From Anaerolineae bacterium (GTDB lineage: Bacteria > Chloroflexota > Anaerolineae > Aggregatilineales > Phototrophicaceae): a DNA stretch of 46,731 bases. A program made the position numbers and the translations under genes. The stretch covers positions 1 to 46,731 of the forward strand of contig JAJECX010000014.1 in the NCBI GenBank assembly GCA_022821805.1, read 5' to 3'. Shown here piece after piece: positions 24,861 to 33,500 of the stretch; position 1 is the stretch's first letter, and every line of letters starts with the position of its first letter. A model generated the notes under the pieces. That model was not told the DNA's origin, made no database searches, and was given only the letters and a program-made list of their open reading frames with translations.

Positions 24861-25583
24861 TCACATGAAGGGGTAATCGAGCGGGTTGAGCACCGCTTCG
24901 TTGACGACAAATTCGGGCGGGCTCGTCACGAGGTGAGCGATCATGTCAGCGACGGTGTCGGGGTCCATGGATTCGCTGCGGGACGCGACGCCGATGGGCG
25001 CGCCGCGCCAGCCGGTGTCCATGCCGCCGGGGTAGAGAATCGTTGAGCGGATGTTGTGATCCGCGCCGGCATTGGCGATGGCGTAGTTTAAGCCGGTCAA
25101 GCCGAATTTTGAACTGCCGTAAGCTGGGCTGCCGCCGCCGCGCAAGCCGGCTGTGCCTGAGATATTGATGACGCAGGCGGAATCGGCGCTTTTGAGCGAA
25201 TCCCACAAGGAGCGTGTGAGATAGAAGACGCCGGAGAGATTGACGCCGATGACCTGGTCCCAATCGTCGAAGCCGGTCTCTTCGAACTGGCGCGGGGCGG
25301 GAATGCCGGCGTTGTTGATGAGGATATGGATTGCGCCGAAAGCGTTCTGGATTTGGACGGCGGTTTCCCGCGCTTGAGACGAATCCGAGACATCGCAGGG
25401 ATAGACGGAAGCTTCGCCGCCTTGTTCTCGTATAGCGGCCGCGGTTTGCTTCAGCGGGTCGGGGCGGCGGGCGATCAAGGCGGCGCGGGCGCCGAGCGCG
25501 GCGAGCTTGAAGGCGACTGCGCGTCCCAAACCGTGGCTGGCGCCGGTGATGACGGCTGTTTTATTGCTGAGATCTTCGTTCAT
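24861..25583 (-). CDS. Short-chain dehydrogenase/reductase (classical SDR)
   Basis: 240 residues. The Rossmann motif TGASHGLG (13-20), NNAG, ISGTAG with the catalytic serine, and the Tyr155-x-x-x-Lys159 pair (YGSSK) identify an active classical SDR. An Arg-rich IARRPD turn after the second strand suggests NADP(H) preference. The substrate is an unknown alcohol or ketone; a 3-oxoacyl or hydroxy-acid compound is typical for this group. ATG 25583 has GGAG 4 bases upstream. It is 17 bases from the stop of the membrane-protein gene and 10 bases ahead of the Ldh2-type gene, so it is within an operon with the latter. Confidence 0.9.
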   Translation of the reverse strand: MNEDLSNKTAVITGASHGLGRAVAFKLAALGARAALIARRPDPLKQTAAAIREQGGEASVYPCDVSDSSQARETAVQIQNAFGAIHILINNAGIPAPRQFEETGFDDWDQVIGVNLSGVFYLTRSLWDSLKSADSACVINISGTAGLRGGGSPAYGSSKFGLTGLNYAIANAGADHNIRSTILYPGGMDTGWRGAPIGVASRSESMDPDTVADMIAHLVTSPPEFVVNEAVLNPLDYPFM

Positions 25584-25600
25584 GCTGCTCCGAGCCGAAT

Positions 25601-28096
25601 CTAGCTTTTACGAATAGTAGCAAATTCCAGCGCGCGATCAAACCGGGCGCCGCTGTCGCTGACTGTACCGGGTACGCTTTTGCCAGTAGAGTAGCGGTAA
25701 AAGATGAGTTTGAACACATAGTCGCCCGGCGGCAGGGCTGATAAATCGACAATATGCCGGGTAATCGATCGGCTGCCGACTACGGAATCCTGCCCGTGGA
25801 CTTTGTTTCCGGCGCCGTCGAAGAGTTGCACGGATAGGGAATGCGTCTCGTCAGGCAAGTTACGCCAATAGATTTGAAGGTCAAAGACGTCTTGATTGTA
25901 TTCGTAGAGCAGGTTCTCGATCAGGGCGCCGTTCTCGTATTCGACGCGCAGCGAGCTGTCTGAATCTAGGAGCGCGCAGGAAAAGCGGGGATTGAAATAG
26001 AGTTCTATGACGGCGCCGTCTTCGTAGGCTTCGCGCCGGCATAAGTTAAATTCGTCGCGGAATTCGATGTTTTCGGGCAGCCTTGGGGGACCATCGCTAT
26101 TGTTGTAGATGAGATGAACAATCCGCCTATTCCGCGCCGCATCGTCTCCATGGGCATCGGACTGAGTGGCGCTCTGCTTCATCCACTCGCCATCATGCTG
26201 GTACAAGTGATGAAAGCTTTCCCAATCGGAAAAGAGCAAGCTGAGGTAGGCGAGGGTGTCCGGGTCAATGTTTTTGCTGGGATGATAGCTGAAGATATAA
26301 GAGCCATCTCCTGGAAGAACCCAGGGCGACCGCGCGAAACGATCAAAGGCGGGAGGCAGCGGCGGCGGGTCGCAATTGCGGCGCATATCGGCTAAGCGAT
26401 ACACGCTGACGTATCCATCGTCGTAAGCGGGCTGGACTTTGGCGAAGCTGGGCTGTAAATCCGCATCATAGGGGCGCCAGTTATGCAGAACAATGTGGCT
26501 GAAGCCATCTTGCAGCAGCACATTGAGCGCGGCGATATATTCAGACGAGTTTTGCAAAGGCAAGCAGACTGCCGGCTGGTGGTTTCTCCAGGCGCGCAAG
26601 AGGTAGTTGCTGTTACTGTAATTTCGGGCGGCATGTCTGTTGCGATGCGCCTCGCCGTAAGCGGTGACGTAACCGGATAATGATTGCGTGTACTGATAGT
26701 AGAACATAAGCGATCTGCCCTGGGGCAGGTCAATGATTTTGATCGGGCTTTCATTTTCTGTGCTTAGCCAGTCGATATAAGCGATCTTTTCCCTCTCGAG
26801 CACAAAGGCCTCGCGCGGGAGATAGTATTCTACGGCTACCGTCAGAACCGACAACAGCGAGACCGCAGCGCGTAACTTGACTCGCGTTGAACGCAATATT
26901 ACGGAGAGACCGAAGCAAGGCAATACCGCGAGGGGCGTTATAAGGCCAGTGATATAGTAGTTTGATTCGCCGATCTGCCCTAATGTTGTGGGAAACAAAT
27001 TGCCCAAGAAATGTTCAGGCAGGACAATGTTGACGTGGGCTTGACCATTGACTAACAGATGATCGCCTTGGCGCAAAATAGCGAATACAGCGAAAAGCGC
27101 CAGCCAGGGCAAAAGCCTTCGTCGGATGGGTCTATAGAGAATGCCAATGACGCAAAAGAAAATGTTGATGTAGCCCAGGTAAGCGAACCTGTAGGTTGCA
27201 TCGGGCGCTGCATTCCACAGAGAGCGCAAGAAATCGCCGGTGACCGGATTTCGTGAAAGCAGCAAGTAATCCAGGACGTCCTTGCCTGGTTGCCACCGTG
27301 GATACCGTCCCAATCCTTCTTCAAGCACTGCCGTGTCCGCGATGATGGGATAGATGCGGAATATGGAAATCGCGGCGCACATCCCCAAGAGTAAAAGAAT
27401 CTTTTTCCAGAACCTGGACTGCCTCCAAAATGACACCGCAAGACAGAGAGCGTAAATCCCGACCGTCATCAGCAAAATCAAGAATGTATAGAGGCCGATG
27501 AAAGCAGTGACGCCGGCGCAAAATCCTGCCATTGCCGCCAAACTGTCGCCCCCCCCCGCAGTGATCGCTTTGTCAAGCAAATAGACTGTGAGTGGCAAGG
27601 TTCCCATCATCAAAATGTCGGGCGCGGTGTGAACGTCGATAAACCAAACATGTACTCCCGCGACGACCGCCCCGAACAGCGCAATCCATCTGTCTTTCAG
27701 CAAATGATGAACAAGAAGATAAGCGCAAAAGGCATTGAAACCGAGCATAAGCAGATAGAGTAGACTATAGGCGTCGTCTGCCGGCAGCGCTTGTTTAACT
27801 GCAAACATGATAAGCGAGTGAGGTGTCGATTGCGCGCGGAAAGCGAGGGATATGCCAGGAGGGTGAAACATGGCATCGGTGAAGAAATAGTCGGACTGCC
27901 CGGCAAGGACTCGCTCAACATGCCAGGCGTCCCAAAACTTTAGCCATGCGTCATCGGCGCGCGTGGTATGCAGCCAAAACTCGTCCTGGTCGAAAATGCG
28001 CGCGAAGGCAGGCCAGGTCATCGCGATGACGACCAGCGGCACGATTAGCAGGGCATGCCAATGATTGCGCAGCAGCTTGGCGCCGGGAACGCGCAT
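25601..28096 (-). CDS. Large multi-pass membrane protein, GT-C/YfhO-like glycosyltransferase candidate
   Basis: 831 residues. A short cytoplasmic start and first helix (about 15-33) are followed by an acidic loop with FDQDEF and RADDAW, the region where GT-C enzymes carry catalytic acidic residues. About ten more hydrophobic segments extend to about residue 430. The last 400 residues are soluble and probably face outside, ending in a beta-rich domain. It may transfer a sugar from a lipid carrier to a surface molecule, but no family can be named with certainty. Codon use looks less GC-rich than the neighbours, and nine consecutive G in the coding strand (27549-27557) encode AGGGDS. It starts 9 bases after the aminotransferase stop, in a catabolic context where it looks out of place. 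Confidence 0.7.
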   Translation of the reverse strand: MRVPGAKLLRNHWHALLIVPLVVIAMTWPAFARIFDQDEFWLHTTRADDAWLKFWDAWHVERVLAGQSDYFFTDAMFHPPGISLAFRAQSTPHSLIMFAVKQALPADDAYSLLYLLMLGFNAFCAYLLVHHLLKDRWIALFGAVVAGVHVWFIDVHTAPDILMMGTLPLTVYLLDKAITAGGGDSLAAMAGFCAGVTAFIGLYTFLILLMTVGIYALCLAVSFWRQSRFWKKILLLLGMCAAISIFRIYPIIADTAVLEEGLGRYPRWQPGKDVLDYLLLSRNPVTGDFLRSLWNAAPDATYRFAYLGYINIFFCVIGILYRPIRRRLLPWLALFAVFAILRQGDHLLVNGQAHVNIVLPEHFLGNLFPTTLGQIGESNYYITGLITPLAVLPCFGLSVILRSTRVKLRAAVSLLSVLTVAVEYYLPREAFVLEREKIAYIDWLSTENESPIKIIDLPQGRSLMFYYQYTQSLSGYVTAYGEAHRNRHAARNYSNSNYLLRAWRNHQPAVCLPLQNSSEYIAALNVLLQDGFSHIVLHNWRPYDADLQPSFAKVQPAYDDGYVSVYRLADMRRNCDPPPLPPAFDRFARSPWVLPGDGSYIFSYHPSKNIDPDTLAYLSLLFSDWESFHHLYQHDGEWMKQSATQSDAHGDDAARNRRIVHLIYNNSDGPPRLPENIEFRDEFNLCRREAYEDGAVIELYFNPRFSCALLDSDSSLRVEYENGALIENLLYEYNQDVFDLQIYWRNLPDETHSLSVQLFDGAGNKVHGQDSVVGSRSITRHIVDLSALPPGDYVFKLIFYRYSTGKSVPGTVSDSGARFDRALEFATIRKS

Positions 28097-28105
28097 CCGG
28101 CGCCT

Positions 28106-29263
28106 TTACCGCTCGGCCATCATGTCCCGCATCGCGACTTTCATGCGTTCGAGACCTTCGATCAACTGTTCTTCCGGCTGCAGGAAGGTCATGCGCAGGT
28201 AGTCTTTCCGATCTTTGGAAAAGGCGGAACCGGGGTAGGCGAGCACGTGCTGCTCGGTGAGGATGCGCTGGGCGACTTCGCCGCTGTCCATGCCGGTGAA
28301 GCCGATGTCGGCGAAGACGAATTGCCCGCCTTGGGGCAGGCCGTATTTCATGCCCATGGCATCGAGGGCGTCGAGGACGAGACGCCGCCGCCGCCGGTAG
28401 GCTTCCGCCATCATTTCGACGGCGTCTTGCGGACCGGTGAGGGCGGCGATGCCGGCATGCTGCGAAATGATTGAGGCGCCGCCGCTGATGGCCGCCTTTA
28501 GTTCCTTCACGCGCGCCATCAGATCGGCCGGACCGACGATCCAGCCGAGGCGCCAGCCGGTCATGGAGTAGGCTTTGGAGAGCGCGTTTAATGTTAGCGC
28601 GCGCTCTTTTCCGCCGGGCAGGGAGGCCGGGCTGACGTGCTCAAAATCGTCATAGACAAATAAGTCGTAGATGTCGTCGGCCAGGATCATCAGGTCCTTC
28701 GAAATGGCGATATCGAGCATCGCCTGCATATCGGGCGGGGAGATGACGCTGGCGGCGGGGTTATTGGGCGAGACGAGCAGGAGGGCGCGGGATTTGTCGG
28801 TTATGGCGGCGGCGACATCGGCGGGGTCGGCGCGGAAGTCGTTCTCCGCATAGGTTTGCACTTCGACCTTGACGCCGCCGGCGAAAGCAAGCGAATCGGC
28901 GTAGGTATTGTAATTGGGCTCGGGCACGATCATCTCGTCGCCGGGGGAGAGGACTGCCAGCACCATCAGGAAGAGCGCTTCCTGCCCGCCGTTGGCGACG
29001 ACGACTTCGGTCGCTGGATCGACATCGATATTGTTGACGCGCTTGACCCGTTCGGCGATGGCTTCGCGCAGGGCGAGCAGACCCTCGGGTGGACTGTAAT
29101 CGGCGTGGTGGTTGATCATGGCATTCTTGGCGGCGGCGACGATATGGGCTGGCGTATCAAAGTCGGGATCGCCGCGGCCCATGATGATGACGTCATCATA
29201 GTTGCGCGCCTCGCCGATCAATTGATAAAGCAGATTGGTGCCCTGGGCTTTTTTCTTGCTCAT
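28106..29263 (-). CDS. PLP-dependent aminotransferase, class I/II
   Basis: 385 residues, fold type I. Key positions are all present: the N-terminal RGDPDFDTP, the aromatic/Gly region NGGQEAL (91-97), SPNNP with Asn168, ADDIYD with the cofactor aspartate (196/197) and Tyr199, the aldimine Lys230 in LSKAYSMTGWRLGW with Arg238, and a C-terminal YLRMTF arginine. It should be an active amino-acid/keto-acid transaminase (aspartate/alanine or aromatic type). ATG 29263 follows AGGGAAAGG; ATG 29278 is the alternative. The gene lies 19 bases downstream of a related but apparently inactive aminotransferase-fold protein, so the two are likely made together. Confidence 0.91.
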   Translation of the reverse strand: MSKKKAQGTNLLYQLIGEARNYDDVIIMGRGDPDFDTPAHIVAAAKNAMINHHADYSPPEGLLALREAIAERVKRVNNIDVDPATEVVVANGGQEALFLMVLAVLSPGDEMIVPEPNYNTYADSLAFAGGVKVEVQTYAENDFRADPADVAAAITDKSRALLLVSPNNPAASVISPPDMQAMLDIAISKDLMILADDIYDLFVYDDFEHVSPASLPGGKERALTLNALSKAYSMTGWRLGWIVGPADLMARVKELKAAISGGASIISQHAGIAALTGPQDAVEMMAEAYRRRRRLVLDALDAMGMKYGLPQGGQFVFADIGFTGMDSGEVAQRILTEQHVLAYPGSAFSKDRKDYLRMTFLQPEEQLIEGLERMKVAMRDMMAER

Positions 29264-29282
29264 GCCTTTCCCTCGCATTCGA

Positions 29283-30383
29283 TCAGCGGAGCGCCTGAAG
29301 CGCGTCGGCGGTTGTAGTGTTGATATTAAGGCGGATGACTTCGGACGCGCCAAAGTCACCGCCGTCGGCGCAGTCGAAACCGGCGGCGCGCAGCTTGGCG
29401 GCGCTGTCATTGGATGTCCGCAGCGCGATGACGTTCAGCGCATCGCCGGCGATGACATTGAGGTTCAATTCTTGCGCCGACTCGGTAGCGTCGCTTTTGG
29501 CACTGCGCAATCGCGCCAAACGCGGAGGATGGGCGGTTGGGAAAAGGCTGCTGGCTTCCAGCGCGGCGTACTGGGCGGCGGTGCTGGTGCAGATCGCCAT
29601 GATTTGCTTCTGCGATTGCATCGCCGGTATCTGATTTTCGGGCGCGGCGATATAGCCGATGAACCAACTGGCGAGTCCCATGCCGGGAAAAGCTTCGCCG
29701 ATGGTCGTGACTTGGGCCGGCGCATCTTCAGTCGAGGCGAGCGAGCGGCAGCCGCCGTCCACCCAAGGGGCGAGACCCTGGTCCCAGATTACCGTCGCCC
29801 CGCTTTCGCCCAGGAGTTGACCGATGGCGTCGACTTCGTCGCTGGTGTAGGCGGCGCCACTGAGGCGAGATGGCGATTCGAGATAGATCAGTTGGCAGCC
29901 GCCGGCGACCGCGTCGGCGATCGCGCCCAAGGTGGGGAGATAGCCGCGGTCTGCGTCTACGGCTATAGAAACGACATTTCGCGTTCGTACGCCGAGCGCT
30001 TTTTGCACGCCTGGATGCACGACGTCCGGAATGCCGATGCTATCGAAGGTCTCGCCGATCTTTTGGATGGTGAGAAAGCGCGATTCTTGCAGGCCGGCGG
30101 TGACGATGATGTTGCTGGATTGGCAAGGCGCGGAGAAGGATGTGTTGAGGTATTCGGCGATGGCTTCGCGCAGGGGCGCGATGCCGGGGACATCGACGTA
30201 ATGCGTTTGCCCCGCTTCCAATGCCTCGGAGGCGGCGGCGATGATTCGCTCGTCCAGCGGGCTGAGCATGCCATCGGCGCCCAGGTCTTTCGCGTGCCGC
30301 GTGATTTGCCCCGGCGCGGGGGTTTTCAACGCTGCGTTGGTTTCGTGCTGTGCCAGGATATCTGCCTTTGTTTGCGATGCCAA
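29283..30383 (-). CDS. Aminotransferase class I/II fold protein lacking the PLP lysine
   Basis: 366 residues, collinear with the aminotransferase downstream. The position of the aldimine lysine is Glu230 (TTIGEAFPGMG aligned with NALSKAYSMTG); the phosphate-binding Arg of GWRLG is Ala238 here (GMGLAS), and SPNNP is replaced by SPSRLSG. The cofactor aspartate (WDQG, Asp201) and a C-terminal arginine (VIRLNI) remain. Transamination is therefore not expected. The codon is GAA, one transition from AAA, so a sequencing or assembly error at that base must be excluded, although the other changes support real loss. TTG 30383 has GGAG 8 bases upstream. It begins the long minus-strand block. Confidence 0.85.
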   Translation of the reverse strand: MASQTKADILAQHETNAALKTPAPGQITRHAKDLGADGMLSPLDERIIAAASEALEAGQTHYVDVPGIAPLREAIAEYLNTSFSAPCQSSNIIVTAGLQESRFLTIQKIGETFDSIGIPDVVHPGVQKALGVRTRNVVSIAVDADRGYLPTLGAIADAVAGGCQLIYLESPSRLSGAAYTSDEVDAIGQLLGESGATVIWDQGLAPWVDGGCRSLASTEDAPAQVTTIGEAFPGMGLASWFIGYIAAPENQIPAMQSQKQIMAICTSTAAQYAALEASSLFPTAHPPRLARLRSAKSDATESAQELNLNVIAGDALNVIALRTSNDSAAKLRAAGFDCADGGDFGASEVIRLNINTTTADALQALR

Positions 30384-30455
30384 GCTGCTTTCTCCCTTGC
30401 TTTTCCTTAGTGAAATGCCCGCCTTGAATGTGAGCGAGCAACCCTGATCGTGCCG

Positions 30456-30484
30456 ATATCAATTTCGCGCGTGATGAATGGCAA
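30456..30484 (-). promoter_or_regulatory. Candidate promoter for the minus-strand block
   Basis: On the minus strand TTGCCA (30479-30484), 17-base spacer, TGATAT (30456-30461). The -35 is good, the -10 weak. It would give a leader of about 66 bases to the TTG at 30383. Confidence 0.28.
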
Positions 30485-30691
30485 CTGCGGCGGAAGACTC
30501 GAGCGCTCTGCCGCGCTAGGCGCAATTGACGCAAGCCAATTCGGTCACAAGCGGCAAATTGCGCTATTGTCGGCAATTCTGTTACTATGCGCGAATGTCG
30601 AGAATAGTCGCGCGAATGCGCCGGATTATAGACTTGCGGCGGCGGGACTGTCAAGCTACTGCGCTTTTCGTCCGCCTAGACTATGTGCAGG

Positions 30692-30709
30692 ATCGTGTGG
30701 ACACTGACC
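30692..30709 (+). repeat. Family C element (diverged)
   Basis: ATCGTGTGGACACTGACC, four changes from the copy at 2091-2108, in the 477-bp divergent spacer 30384-30860. Apart from this, a degenerate family A end near 30761-30779 and the candidate promoters and palindrome listed here, that spacer shows no gene. Confidence 0.45.
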
Positions 30710-30751
30710 GTCGGCAGGCGAACTTTCCATGGTGGATATGCTGAACTATCA

Positions 30752-30780
30752 TTGACAAGCCGCCGGCTCGCCCGTACACA
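30752..30780 (+). promoter_or_regulatory. Candidate promoter of the MFS gene
   Basis: Perfect TTGACA (30752-30757), 17-base spacer, TACACA (30775-30780, a three-of-six -10). It overlaps a degenerate family A repeat. The leader to ATG 30861 would be about 74 bases. Confidence 0.3.
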
Positions 30781-30832
30781 AATTCGATTTTTTTGCAAAC
30801 CGCATACAGAGGGCGGTCATTTTCAACATGAA

Positions 30833-30846
30833 TATGGATTTCCATA
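30833..30846. promoter_or_regulatory. Perfect 14-bp palindrome just upstream of the MFS gene, possible operator
   Basis: TATGGATTTCCATA with arms TATGGA and TCCATA. It ends 14 bases before the ATG at 30861, so a bound protein could block transcription or translation start. No regulator gene is adjacent. Confidence 0.4.
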
Positions 30847-30860
30847 CTAAGTAGGATGTG

Positions 30861-32120
30861 ATGAAAAGTGGATTCAGCCGGAGGAAGCGCGCTCTGCACA
30901 GCGGCTCTGTACCTGGGTTGAACGGGCGGGTGCTGCTGTTCTTGTGCCACAGCCTGCTGTTTCATATCGCCTTGCTGGGCATCGCCGATATATTGCTGAA
31001 CTTCTATCTGGTCAGCATCGGGTATGACACGGGGACGATCAGCCTCTTGCAGTCGCTGCCGCGGCTAAGCGGCTTTCTGATTGGGCTGCCGATCGGTCTG
31101 ATCGCGAATCGGGTTGGCAATCGCCGGCTGATCTTGCTGTCTACGGCGGGATTGGCGCTGGCGGTTGCGGCGACGGCGCTGACACAGCATTTGGCGATCA
31201 TTGCCGCGAGCCGCTTCCTTTGGGGCGCATGTTTTGGCGCCAACCAGGTGGTCAAGCCGCCCTTCATGGTTACCCTAACCGACCGCAGCGAGCATACGGC
31301 GCAGTTCTCATATCACAATTTGGTGGCAATGCTTGCGGTGGCGCTGGGCAGCGCTTTGGGCGGCGCCCTGCCGCTATTTGCCAGCCAGACACTGGGAATT
31401 GTCGGCACTGTCTACTTGCGGCCGGAAGAGATGCCGCTGGCTTATCGCGTTTCTATTATGTGCGCGGCGCTTCTGCTGCTTCTGAGCAACCTTCCCATTC
31501 TCGCGCTGCGGTCAGCGTCGGCGAAAGGGAAGAACGCTGGATCTGCGGGATACCGAATGTGGCGGAACGCGCCTTGGCGCAGTCTGCTGCGGCTGACCTT
31601 TCCGCTGTTTGTCTTCGGCATCTCCGGTGGATTGACCTTCCCGTTTTTCAACCTCATCTTTCGCGAGCTTTTTGGCATCGCTGATAGCGCGGTGGGTAGC
31701 GTGATCGGTTTGGGCTGGCTGGTGATGGGATTGATGCCGCTGTTCAATCCCGCCTGGGAAGCGCGATTGGGCAGAGCGGGCGCGTTGACCGCATTGATGC
31801 TGGTGAGCGCCGCTGCTTTTGTCGGTTTGAGCCAGGCGCGGGGCTTGGCGATTGCGATCATTTTCTACGTGCTGGCGATCGGCATACGCAATACGATGCA
31901 GCCGCTTTTTCAACCGCTGCTGATGGATTCGCTGGATGCCGCCTATCACAATATCGCCAGCAGCCTGGGCCTGGTGATGTGGAATATCGGCTGGTTTATT
32001 TCAACATTCAGCTTCGGCGCTTTGCAGCTGGCGATCGGTTATCGCAATATCATGCTGGCGGTGGCGTTTTTCGTCGTGTTAAATGGCTTCACGATCCATA
32101 TCACGGCAAAGCGGCGCTGA
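30861..32120 (+). CDS. MFS transporter
   Basis: 419 residues with about 12 hydrophobic segments and a basic start. The loop after helix 2 reads GLIANRVGNRRLIL, a variant of the MFS G-x-x-x-D-R-x-G-R-R motif with Asp replaced by Asn. Substrate and direction cannot be told; it is not closely similar to the MFS protein at 17760-18980. ATG 30861 has AGGA 4 bases upstream; the GTG just before it is an alternative. A perfect palindrome lies immediately upstream. The serine hydrolase gene follows 34 bases downstream on the same strand, so the two may be one operon. Confidence 0.87.
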   Translation: MKSGFSRRKRALHSGSVPGLNGRVLLFLCHSLLFHIALLGIADILLNFYLVSIGYDTGTISLLQSLPRLSGFLIGLPIGLIANRVGNRRLILLSTAGLALAVAATALTQHLAIIAASRFLWGACFGANQVVKPPFMVTLTDRSEHTAQFSYHNLVAMLAVALGSALGGALPLFASQTLGIVGTVYLRPEEMPLAYRVSIMCAALLLLLSNLPILALRSASAKGKNAGSAGYRMWRNAPWRSLLRLTFPLFVFGISGGLTFPFFNLIFRELFGIADSAVGSVIGLGWLVMGLMPLFNPAWEARLGRAGALTALMLVSAAAFVGLSQARGLAIAIIFYVLAIGIRNTMQPLFQPLLMDSLDAAYHNIASSLGLVMWNIGWFISTFSFGALQLAIGYRNIMLAVAFFVVLNGFTIHITAKRR

Positions 32121-32154
32121 GAAAATTGGCGAATTTGTTGAAGGAGAGGGCGAT

Positions 32155-33492
32155 ATGGCGGAGGACAATCAATCGAAGTTTGACGGAATCGCTGCGCAGG
32201 TCGAACGCTGGCGCGAAGAATTGGCGGTCCCGGGCGCGACCTTCGGCTTGAGCATCGGCGGCGAGATCTACACTGGGGGCGTCGGCGCGACCCACGCGGA
32301 GCATCCGCTGCCGGTCACAGATGAGACCCTGTTTCAGATTGGCTCGATCACCAAGACGGCGACGGCGACGGCGATGATGCGGCTGGTCGAACGGGGCGCG
32401 CTGGATCTGCATTCGCCGCTGCGGGACCATTTGCCCGATTTCCGCGTTGCAGACGAAGATGTGTCAGCGCGTGTTACGCCTTGGCATTTGCTGACGCACT
32501 TGTCCGGCTGGACGGGGGACGTCTTCACCGATACCGGCATTGGCGATGACGCGGCGGCGAAGTACGTGGAAGGCATGGCGGACTTCGAGCAGTTGGCGCC
32601 CATGGGCAGCCACTTCTCTTACAACAATGCCGCGTTCTGCGTCGCCGGGCGGGTCATCGAAATACTGACCGGCGCGACCTACGAAGCCGCCCTTCAGGAG
32701 TTGGTGTTTGAGCCGCTGGGCATGGCGCGCAGCTTTTTCTTTCCGCATCAGGTGATGCTGCATCGATTTGCCGTTGGGCATGAGGCAGGCGGCCGCGTTC
32801 TGAGTCCCTGGGCGATTCCGCGCGGGATGAACGCCGCTGGCGGCATCAGCTGCCATATTCACGACCTGCTGCTTTATGGCGCTTATCACCTCGGCGATGG
32901 GTCGCCGCTGCTGCGTCCGGAGAGCCTGGCGGAGATGCGCAAGCGTCAGACGCCGAGCCTGCCTTATTTGGGATGGTGCGGTCTGGCTTGGATGATCAGC
33001 GGGGAGGACGGAGAGACGCGCCTCTGGCACACGGGCGGCACCAACGGACAGAACGCTGTATTGACCGTTGTGCCCGGACATCAATTGACGCTGGGCATGA
33101 TGACAAACGGGGACAAGGGGACGGCGCTGCACGATCGCTTCAATAAGGCGGTATTGCGGGAGTTCTGTGGCATCGTGATCGCGGAACCGCAGGTGATTGA
33201 AACTTCGGCTGATGAGCTGGCGCAATATGCCGGGATCTACAAGGGCGCCATGCGAGAGATTGATTTGCGGACGGAGAACGACGCGCTGCTTGCAGATATA
33301 CGCATGGTCCGTCCTTGGCCAGCGGACCATGCGGCGACCGATCAGCCACCGGCGACGGCGGCGCGCTGCGGCGACGATCAGCTATTGATTCTTGACGGCG
33401 ATCACAAAAACACCAGAGCCGACATCATCCGCGACGACTGCAACGAGATTCGGTATTTGCGATTTGGCTCACGCCTTCATATTCGGCAGTGA
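32155..33492 (+). CDS. Serine hydrolase, beta-lactamase class C / esterase family
   Basis: 445 residues. The class C signature is complete: Ser64-x-x-Lys67 (GSITKTATA), Tyr156-x-Asn (SYNNAAF) and the third-box HTGG at about 292. The N-terminus has no signal peptide, so it acts inside the cell, and an esterase, D-amino peptidase or amidase role is more likely than antibiotic resistance. The last 100 residues form an extra C-terminal domain, as in D-aminopeptidase/esterase members. ATG 32155 has AAGGAG 8 bases upstream, which sets the start; the frame remains open back to 32083 inside the MFS gene. It may process a compound handled by the upstream transporter. Confidence 0.9.
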   Translation: MAEDNQSKFDGIAAQVERWREELAVPGATFGLSIGGEIYTGGVGATHAEHPLPVTDETLFQIGSITKTATATAMMRLVERGALDLHSPLRDHLPDFRVADEDVSARVTPWHLLTHLSGWTGDVFTDTGIGDDAAAKYVEGMADFEQLAPMGSHFSYNNAAFCVAGRVIEILTGATYEAALQELVFEPLGMARSFFFPHQVMLHRFAVGHEAGGRVLSPWAIPRGMNAAGGISCHIHDLLLYGAYHLGDGSPLLRPESLAEMRKRQTPSLPYLGWCGLAWMISGEDGETRLWHTGGTNGQNAVLTVVPGHQLTLGMMTNGDKGTALHDRFNKAVLREFCGIVIAEPQVIETSADELAQYAGIYKGAMREIDLRTENDALLADIRMVRPWPADHAATDQPPATAARCGDDQLLILDGDHKNTRADIIRDDCNEIRYLRFGSRLHIRQ

Positions 33493-33500
33493 CCGCTCGT

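Noticed and set aside
32155..33492. Antibiotic-resistance beta-lactamase
   Set aside because: The class C motifs are present but there is no signal peptide and an extra C-terminal domain, which fits an esterase or peptidase.
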